In this document: one piece after another, positions 56,039-64,000 of the stretch
How positions within the stretch are numbered: position 1 is the first letter of the stretch
Layout of the letters: each line of letters starts with the position of its first letter
NCBI GenBank assembly: GCA_014529385.2
Contig: CM043956.1
Location: 66,700,281 to 66,764,280, forward strand
DNA: 64,000 nucleotides
DNA from: Adiantum capillus-veneris
Taxonomy: Eukaryota; Streptophyta; Polypodiopsida; Polypodiales; Pteridaceae
Direction: 5' to 3'
Notes under the pieces: model-generated
The model's database searches: none
Told to the model about the DNA's origin: nothing
What the model saw: the letters and a program-made list of their open reading frames with translations, nothing else
Translations under genes and position numbers: made by a program

Positions 56039-56880
56039 GTGATGAATGCAGGTGAAGAAAATAGTCAACAACCACGGCTTCTACAAAGGCCAAATCGAGG
56101 AGTGGAAGGAGTTTCACCTTTGCCAGATCCAAATGTGCATGTGGTAGGGATGACAAGTTCAAGTGAGATTGACATGGAAGTAAATGGCATTAAGCATGGC
56201 CGTGGAAAAGGTAAGGAGAAAGAAGGAGTCACATCACAAAGTGACCATTGGTCGAGAGAAGAAGGCAAAGGAGACCAAGGAAGCCAAGCGGACTCGATGT
56301 CATATCAACCTCCAAGACTTCCCCCTTGGACATGGTATGGCTCCATACAACTTGTTGGAAGACATGAGAGGTAAGGGCCTTGATATCTCATGGCCTCAGT
56401 TTCTTGCATTATTTCCAGAAGTTAGGAGGGATTTAACAAAGGCAGTTAGTAGTAGGAGAAAGGTAAAAGAGAGTGTGCTTGTTGTAAAAATTACACAACA
56501 TGAAATGAATGAGGACACCCATGCTAGACTGTTACATCAAAGGAAGGTTAGTTAGGAAGGGTCTATTGGATGGGGTGGCACAAATTTGCATCATGACAGA
56601 GGGACTCATGCAGAGACTAGGCATGCACATCCATGAGACACCTGAAATCAAAGTAAAAATGGCAAAAAATATCAAGGCTAGGTGCATAGGATTTGTATAA
56701 ATGTTTTTGTGGAAGCCTTTGGCATTGAGAAGATAGTGGATTTCTATGTTATATCTACCAAAGGAAATGGTTACCCATTTATCCTAAGAAGACCATGGTT
56801 AGGAGAGTGGAAAGTTAATTTGTAGGAATGACAATCATAAGAAGTTTGTCTTTGACATGAAGGAGCAACGCCAGGAGGAG
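56039..56880 (+). pseudogene. protease region, decayed (plus-strand gypsy element)
   Basis: Frames at 56184-56555 and 56509-56700 cover a basic linker and HINLQDFPLGHGMAPYNLLE, like VEDFPLGVGSIPYDLVAD in the other element. A protease start LLDGVAQICIMTEGLMQRLG follows, with the active-site triad DGV instead of DGG, and a later LRRPWL from the second hallmark. Inactive. Confidence 0.75.
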
Positions 56881-57035
56881 CTCCATTAAGAACCATCTCA
56901 AAGTGAGACAAAGGAAGACTAGACCATTAGCACTTCAAAAGAAGAAAGTCGTGGCAGCATTACTGAAGAGGAGTCTTCCATCAAAGTCATGGGGGTAGAC
57001 TTAAGCCAAACAACCAAGCGATCTCTTTTCTAGGT

Positions 57036-58500
57036 TTGGAGGAGGTAGGTTCCCAAGATAACCAAGGTGTGCAAGACGAAGGGATGCTAGAGAGTATGCT
57101 ATCAAAAACCACACTTACAAAGGAAGAAAGAGGGCACTTCAAATGTGTGCTAAGGAAGTTTCCTAAGTTTTTTGCTAAAGACTACACCAACGTGCATAGA
57201 GTAGATGATGTTCAATACAAGATGGATCTAAACCCAGAGGCCACACTTAAGGCTCAAAAGCTATGAAGGCTAGGAGTCATCAAGAAGCAGGCTTTACTCA
57301 AGGAGGTAAGAAAGCTTCTAGCAACAGGTTTCATTTATGCAATGGAGAATTCAGAGTAAGTCTCTCCCATTGTTGTCACTCCCAAGAAGAACGGAAAGTG
57401 GAGGGTGTGTGTGGATTACCGTCCACTAAATGAGGCAACAAAAACAGATCACTTTCCCCTCCCATTTCAGATGAGATACTAAATGAAGTAGTTGGTCACG
57501 AGAAGTATACAATGAGTGATGTCTACTCAGGTTACTTTCAAATAGGGATTGCATTGGAGGATCAATTGAAAACAACCTTCGTCACTCCTTGGGGTTGTTA
57601 AGATTTTAGAGTCATGCCTTTTGGCCTCACAAATGCTGTTGCAACTTTTCAACATTTCATGAACGTGGTGTTTCAAGTATTCTCTGGCAAGTCAATTAGG
57701 GTGTTCATTGATCATTTAAATTTCATTTATATCTCAAAAGCATTGCATCTACAAAGGGTATAAGAAGGGTATAAGAAGGATTGAAGAAGCTTTATGACAT
57801 TGGCGGTTAACTCAACCTCGACAAGTGCCTCATAGGTGAGGATGAAGTGATCTTGCTTGGTCACAAGGTTTCCTACAAAGGCATTGAGGTGGATCCTTCA
57901 AAGGCAAAGGCTCTTACTGAGCTCCCATCAGCCAACAATCTCAAAGAGGTCATCTCATTCATTCAAAAGGTGAAGTATATGTCACGCTTCATTCACTTAG
58001 CCTCGGAGTTACGTCACCTCTTGCAGAAATTGACACAATAAGTCGAGTTTGTTTGGTCTGATGAGCTTGAAAAATATTTTTGTAACATCAAATTCATTCT
58101 GTCAGAACTACTCTCACTTATGCCTCCCTGTTGGGAATACAATTCTTTGTTAGCTCTAGTATTGGTAAGGAAACAATTGGTGAAGTTTTATTACAACAAG
58201 ATCTCCACAGTACGAGGATGTGTCCCATCTACTTTGCTAGTAGGGTCATGAATACTTTGGAGAGAGGCTACACAAAGGCAGAACTCATGATTCTTTCTCT
58301 CATGTTTGCAATGAGAAAGTTTAGATCCTACTTGCTACCAAAACCTTTTGTAATTCTCACTGCAAAAAAAAAATTCCCTTGGGTGTCATCTCAAATGAAT
58401 CTTAGTACTAGGATCTCAAAGAGGATTATAGAGTTGTAAGAGTTCCAATACTCTTTCAAGGTAGAAGATAGTGTGCGTGCACAATTGGCAGGTATTATCA
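57036..58500 (+). pseudogene. reverse transcriptase and degenerate RNase H, decayed
   Basis: RT blocks in several frames: QALLKEVRKLLATGFIYAME, PKKNGKWRVCVDYRPLNEAT, DHFPLPFQ, then a damaged palm region (about 57480-57780), and GHKVSYKGIEVDPSKAKALT. RNase H follows: FFVSSSIGKETIGEVLLQQD, with no catalytic Asp, as in the intact element (FYVN). Many stops. The loss of the first RNase H site in both families is a lineage trait rather than decay of this copy. Confidence 0.85.
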
Positions 58501-58559
58501 CTTATAGGGTACATGAGAAGGAGATTAATGTGGCTGAAGTAAACACCGTACCATTTCCA

Positions 58560-59240
58560 CCACCAAAAAGTATTGCTAATTCTTTTACCTTGTACTTTGA
58601 TGGAATTTTTCGACGAGCCACAGGAAAAGCAAGGGGAGGGGTAGTGTTTCTCAACCCAAGTGGAGAGGTTGTCACAGGAAAAGAAGGGGAGAGGGCTAGT
58701 ATTGCTCAATCCATGTGGACAGGTGGTCATGAAAGAGAAGGTCAATCTATCGGGTTCAACTAGCAACAATGAAGCAGAATATGACACACTACTTCATGGT
58801 TTAAAGATGTGCATTTGCCAAGGTATACAACATCTCATGGTAAATGGGGATGCACTTCTCATTGTGAAGCAAAGTTTAGGCATTTGGGTATGCAAGAATG
58901 AAAGCTTAAGGAAAAAAGTTCATGCCATTCATAGGTTGTTTAATCAGTTTGAAGAAGTGCAACTATATCATATTCCTAGGAAACAAAATGAAGATGCCGA
59001 TTTACTTGCACAACAAGCAGTTACATGCGTTGAGAAAGAAGTGCACGTCATCATGGTGGCAGTAGCTAGCAATCAACCAATATACCAGGAATTGGAGTCA
59101 TTGGCTCCCATTATTGGATACATTTTGGAGGGCGAGTTTCCACAAAACTTCCCAAAAGCTCAAAAGAGGAGGCTCATAAAGAAGGCAAGTATCTATCTCT
59201 TCCTAGAAGGCTTCCTCTATCAAAGAGGAAAAGATTAGGT
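58560..59240 (+). pseudogene. second (archaeal-type) RNase H, decayed
   Basis: LYFDGIFRRATGKARGGVVF, then NNEAEYDTLLHGLKMCICQG, VNGDALLIVKQSLGIWVCKN and HIPRKQNEDADLLAQQAV: the four acidic positions D, E, D, D are still visible. A local tandem duplication of about 60-70 bp around 58620-58740 breaks the frame between the first two blocks. Confidence 0.85.
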
Positions 59241-60360
59241 GTGTAGAAGACTACCAACAATGGAGGAAATTCCAACCATTCTAAAAGGTTTGCATGAAGA
59301 AGCATGTGGTGGCCATTTGCCCAAGAGTTAACTATGAAGAAGATTTTGCTTGTGGGGTATGTTTGGCCAAGCCTGCATGTGGATGCCCAACATTGGTGTA
59401 AAAGCTGTCACAATTGTCAAGTAAATGAAAATAGAAGATTGGTACATGGTACAAGGCAAATCGTGCTTGCAAATGGACCCTTTGAAAAGAGGGGCATTGA
59501 TGTTATGGATCCTCTGCCTAGAACAAACAATGGTAAACTCTACATTCTAGTGGTTGTAGATTACAGGACTAGGTGGGTAGAGGCTCAAAGTGTGACAAGG
59601 GTAAATGGGAAAATAGTGAGCAGGTTTTTCTACACTAATATTTGTTGCAGATTTGGCACACCTTTGGAGATTGTTTCTGATAATGGCCCACAGTTCAGGA
59701 AGGGTTTACTCATGGAATTTTGTAAAGAGCTTCACATTCTACATTGTCATAGCATACCCTATTACCCACAGTTAAATTTTTGAGTGGAGAAGGCTAATGG
59801 TTTCATTGCAGGCATCATTAGAAAGATGATGCAAAACAAGATAAAGTTGTGGGATGACTTCTTAGATGGTTCCTTGTGGGCGTATCGAACCACATATAGG
59901 AAAGCCACAGAGTTCACGCCATTTCACTTGGTTTATGGACAAGAGGCTTTGTAGCCTATCGAGCTCAACATCCCAATGATACGGCTTCATAGCAGAGGTG
60001 CACAAGATGATCAAAAGGTATGGATGGATTGACTTCTTACATTAGTGGATCTTGAGTGGAAAAGAGAAGCAGCTTACAAGTGCTACAAGAGGAAAGCTAT
60101 ACAAGCAAAAGAAAAGCTCGACAAGAGATTGAAGGACAAAGGCATCAAGGAAGGAGATCTTGTGCTAAGGTATGACAATCGACTTGATAATTGTTTTGAT
60201 GCCAAGTTTGAAACTACATGGCAGGGGACATACATAGTCAAGAAGGCTTTCAATTCAAGTTACTATCATCTTATGGACTTAAATGGTAAAGAGCACTCCA
60301 AGAAGGTAAATGGGAATCGCTTCAAGCCCTATTTGAGTCTCCTTCTACCAAAGATCTATC
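59241..60360 (+). pseudogene. integrase, decayed (plus-strand gypsy element)
   Basis: WCKSCHNCQ (zinc-finger Cys pair), GIDVMDPLPRTNNGKLYILV, FGTPLEIVSDNGPQFRKGL and HSIPYYPQLNF, then TGA in place of the next codon, then VEKANG: the DD35E residues are recognisable. LWAYRTTYRKATEFTPFHLV and a C-terminal domain (LKDKGIKEGDLVLRYDNRLD...NGNRFKPYLS) follow in 60045 onwards. At least three disruptions. Confidence 0.85.
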
Positions 60361-60516
60361 AAAAGGCAACTTTCTCATGTAGGTTTTGTTGCATCAAGCA
60401 TGAGTGCAACTCGAGCCAAAATGCCAAGGGGCCAAACAATGAAAATCTCGTCAAGGACTCAGAAGCACTCTCTTTGGAAAAGATTCTTTATGATGGTACA
60501 TTAATATATCATCATC

Positions 60517-60531
60517 TTGGGGGAGAGCTAA
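60517..60531 (+). promoter_or_regulatory. polypurine tract of plus-strand gypsy element
   Basis: CTTGGGGGAGAGCTAA region immediately before the 3' LTR start TGATAGCC (60532). Confidence 0.8.
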
Positions 60532-62078
60532 TGATAGCCATTTTTTGGCTATCCAAAATTGCCATAGTGAGCTACCCTACCAAAATCACCTAAACACTGT
60601 GGCTATCCCTACCTTTTCATTGTACATAGGCGTGTGTGAGTTAGGGGACTTTTCCCATATCTGCTTAAAAACCCTCACTTAGCTAATCACTGGGCTAGTT
60701 GAGCCAAAAAAATAAATAAAAATAAAAGCCAAAGTATATTATGACTCTTTTGTGTATAAGTATTTCATTGTATATAGGGCTTAAATATATGGATTTTTAT
60801 TATAACTATTTTGGTATTTATTTAAATATTTCTATTTAGGTGTGTGTTATTTACCAGAGTATGGTATGTACATTTACTCACCATTACCACGATCTTTCTT
60901 ACCTATGTAATCTATAAAAAATCATTTCATCCAAGCTTCTCTTATTTTTTTGTGAATCCACTCCAGAGAAAAACTTCAAAAATACCTCTCACCACCAGTC
61001 ATTTCCTTTCACTAAATCCCTATTCCTTACATGTATTCTTTCTCAGCTGTTTTAAATAAATATACATCAATAAAAACAAATGAGGATTCTCCTTATTTGA
61101 TTCCCTATATTTCATATATATTATATATATATATAGCTAGCACTATTCTAGATTCCATGAATTGTTTAGATATACTAACCTGTTTTTTTTTCCATCATAT
61201 CCATATATTCTATTTACACATAATCCACAACCATGCATATTTTCAAACCCCTAAGAATCTATTAGGTCATGCTCTCATGCAAAGAGGGTCACTGAAGACT
61301 TTTCTAGGAGAAAACACAGGCATTTTGGTGGGATTTTTAGCGTCCACCTCCACTCCAAATTTGAGGATGTGACCAAAATGAAAATTTAGCTCACAAGCTG
61401 AATAATCACCTCAAAGTTTTTCATAGTTATTGGAGCTTCCACTGTTGAGATATGATATTTTTTTGTGGGCCTCAGTCTGCCCACGTTTTTTCTCACAAGT
61501 CACCCTTGTCTTTTCTCACCTCCATTCACTTCCACACACACCCTCATTCCTCTCCATCCCTCACTCAAACCTACACCTTCCATGTCTTTTCTCACCCTCT
61601 TCACCACTAACCTCCTCTCTTACTTCCATAGCTCTCATATGAGCTCTATATGCACTTACACCATCTCTATGCCTCTCTCTATCAGCTCTAATCACAAATC
61701 CTTTTACCTCTTCTCTATATACATAAAATCTAGCATTTAAAACCATGATTAACCTCTACTAATTGAAAATTCTCATCAACTATTTCATCATGGTGACTCA
61801 ACCTTGGCGACGACAACACAAGAAGGGAAGAAGAAAAAGAGTATCGACAGTCATTTTGAGAACCTACAAAAGTAAGTCCAAAACCTCTTCAAGCTTCACC
61901 ATCACAAGGATTTCCTCTCTTAATACAACCATTTTACTTCAACCATCCACTTCATTGTACCCATTTTAATATATCATTAACTTTTTAGTGATTACTAACA
62001 CTAAACACTAACATACTAACACAAAATAGCCATTGACCTAACCATAAAAGACACCTCACCTCAAGACATATGCATAGT

Positions 62079-62120
<42 letters not shown>

Positions 62121-63128
62121 ACTCTACTTTTACCTTATCTACCATCAATAATGTTTTTTTCTAAAATCCACGTCCATGACTCAAGCAGACAAAGAAGGCC
62201 CGCAATGTTTTGATATTAACAAAAAATTCATAATCTTGATTTGTTAGCTTGTAAATTAGAATTTCCAATAATCTTAATGAGAGGTCTCTAACCTATAAAT
62301 GGGCCCCTCTCATTCTTATAAATCATCTCCAACATCTCACATAGCAGCCCAACACTCTATGCGTGAGAAGAGACGTAGGCATAGCAACCACTTTGTGAGC
62401 TTCACCTTTGGTGTGAGAGAAGCTTTCAAGCTACACATTGCAAGTGAGAGAGCATGAGTTAAAAATCCTCAAAAAAACTATTGTATTTGTTCCTCCATCA
62501 TCAATAATTGAGGTTTGGTGCATCAAAGGCGTGATTCGAGGTTCAAAGCTTTGTCCTTCCATTTGTGCAATACGGTTTGGTGAATTCGAGGTGACTTGTG
62601 TATTTTAGGTTTTTATCCTTTGCTCTTGTTTGAGAAAGTGTTTTTGTATGTTTTTCATTGCCAATTTTGTGTCTATTATTGTAACAGAGTATTGTGGTGA
62701 GAGGTCTCCCACACCCTAAGACAGTGTGTGTGTGTTGGCAATGTTTATCATTGAGGTAGCTTTGTACAAGCTCTATGATAACATCATAACGAACTATCTC
62801 CATTTCCAAGTTGCAAACAAGGTATTATGCAAGTTCCATTCCTCTCTTTCTTCTCTTTGCTCTGGCTCTCTCTTGCGCCATTTGGTGTGTGTCTTTGTGT
62901 GAAATTTCTTGTGTGCATTTTGTTGCACCTCCTCTTGTTTGTGACAAAATCTCTCTTTCGTCCTAGTTCACATCCCATAACTATGTGGTGCCCCTATCTT
63001 GTTTGGGTTTGGCTGTGGGTTTGTTTTTGTGTTGTGCATGTGGCTTCCCTAGCCCCAATTGAGCAGCACGGGGGCCTTGAGGGGTGCTTAGAGGTCGCCT
63101 CTCTTGTTACCCGTCTCGAACCGCCTCA
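60532..63128 (+). repeat. 3' LTR of plus-strand gypsy element
   Basis: 2,597 bp partner of 51924-54616, TGATAGCCATTTTTTGGC to ACCGCCTCA. Contains a (CT)n run at 62081-62117. Confidence 0.88.
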
Positions 63129-64000
63129 GTATAAGATTGTTATAGGCCCACATTATTTTAATTGTGCATACAATTAAGTACAAAAAGGTTTCATTTTTTA
63201 TACTCTATATACCTATCATCGGAGATTGTATGACTACACCAAAATTTACTCATATATATGCTTTATGTCAATATACCTTGGTAATTAACCTTCATAATAA
63301 GACCCACTAAGAATCAACAACATCCAAACATGTTTTAATATGATAATTCTAAACATAATTACGAAGCCCAAAAAATGCACAAATGAAAAAGCTAGCTTCC
63401 ACATTCCGAGTTGTACTTATAGCCAAATTGGTATTGTATGCTTAGGTTTGGACTTGAGTTACAAATTCACCATGTTCATTGAAGGAATTGAGAAATATTG
63501 AGCATAGTATATTTCTTACTCAAAATGAGTTTGATTTTTATAATTTGGAGTTGTTTCCTCGACTTTGTGTTGTTAGTTATTGAGGATCTTAGGTGTCCCA
63601 AAACTCAAGAAAGATACAATAAATGGTGAGGATTCTATATGCACAATCAAACTTGCCTTTCTATTGCATATACATTGTTAAAAATTTGATCAAAATGTAA
63701 AATTTGTCTATAAATCTGCATGGCATGATTTTTGTAAATAGGTCATAACCTCAAATACATAGAGTATCCACATATTAGAATCATTTGAAAGAATTTATAA
63801 TAATGAAATCTACTTATAAAGCACCCTAAAACTCAGTAAGATGCATTTTAGCATGTCTATGGACAATTTTATGAAAAAATGTGCAAAAATAGCACACATT
63901 TGTTGGCACAATTCAGGTTGAAAAGTGCTTATGAAAGACAATTCTAAACTTTTCAGCTCATAAGCTATCTTTGTGGATATTAAACACTCTAGGATCTCTT
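63129..64000. other. no gene recognised
   Basis: Target-duplication copy GTAT, then AT-rich anonymous DNA to the end of the window. Confidence 0.5.

Larger units (their letters stand above)
51924..63128 (+). mobile_element. full-length, decayed Tat-like gypsy element (plus strand)
   Basis: LTRs at 51924-54616 and 60532-63128. Flanking GTAT (51920-51923 and 63129-63132) gives a 4-bp match at the position of the target duplication. Internal order is primer site, leader ORFs, gag, protease, RT, degenerate RNase H, second RNase H, integrase, polypurine tract, the same as the minus-strand element at 8-26 kb. Proteins are related, but the LTRs show no obvious similarity to that element. Numerous stops and frameshifts in all genes, plus many LTR differences, indicate an old insertion. 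Confidence 0.9.

Overview
The window is nuclear DNA from a plant, almost certainly a large, repeat-rich genome. The evidence is Ty3/gypsy elements of a Tat-like type with two RNase H domains, a complete CACTA (En/Spm) DNA transposon with plant-type TNP2 and TNPA genes and GT-AG introns, Ty1/copia remnants with an initiator-Met primer site, long (GA)n/(CT)n runs, and fragments of plant gene families (F-box-like, HIPP-like). I cannot place it to species. Nearly all recognisable coding capacity belongs to mobile elements; at most one host gene (about 50.2-50.9 kb) looks intact, and it may be partial.

Layout. 0.3-0.5 kb: fragment of a CACTA TNP2 gene. 1.2-1.5 kb: (GA)n run beside a 153-bp LTR. 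1.6-4.2 kb: decayed minus-strand gene remnants, one F-box-like. 6.5-25.9 kb: a nested complex. A minus-strand Tat-like gypsy element runs from LTR-A (24421-25889) through a leader with extra ORFs, gag, protease, RT, RNase H and integrase to a polypurine tract and LTR-B (8045-9564). LTR-B is followed by a second, truncated leader and gag start (6509-8044), so the locus is LTR-internal-LTR-partial internal. A 7.9-kb CACTA element (13315-21242, TSD AAG) sits inside this gypsy pol between protease and RT. The CACTA carries subterminal repeats, a decayed TNP2, an intact-looking TNPA, and a captured fragment resembling a heavy-metal-associated isoprenylated protein gene.

25.9-30.3 kb: no genes; an inverted-repeat structure and tandem repeats. 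30.3-35.9 kb: a complete but apparently non-coding LTR element with 177-bp LTRs, TSD GACCA, a 149-bp (CT)n run and a tRNA-Ala-like pseudogene. 38.3-39.2 kb: dead integrase remnant of another gypsy family. 42.3-48.6 kb: diverged repeats and a truncated copia element. 50.2-50.9 kb: putative secreted Ser/Thr-rich protein gene. 51.9-63.1 kb: a plus-strand, older, heavily mutated Tat-like gypsy element with about 2.6-kb LTRs. The rest is anonymous AT-rich sequence.

The most interesting signal is a small protein-coding module between the primer-binding site and gag in both Tat-like elements. Their LTRs look unrelated, yet this module is well conserved at protein level and appears to exist as tandem diverged copies. 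An extra ORF upstream of gag is known in Ogre/Tat elements; whether this one is the same protein needs a profile search.
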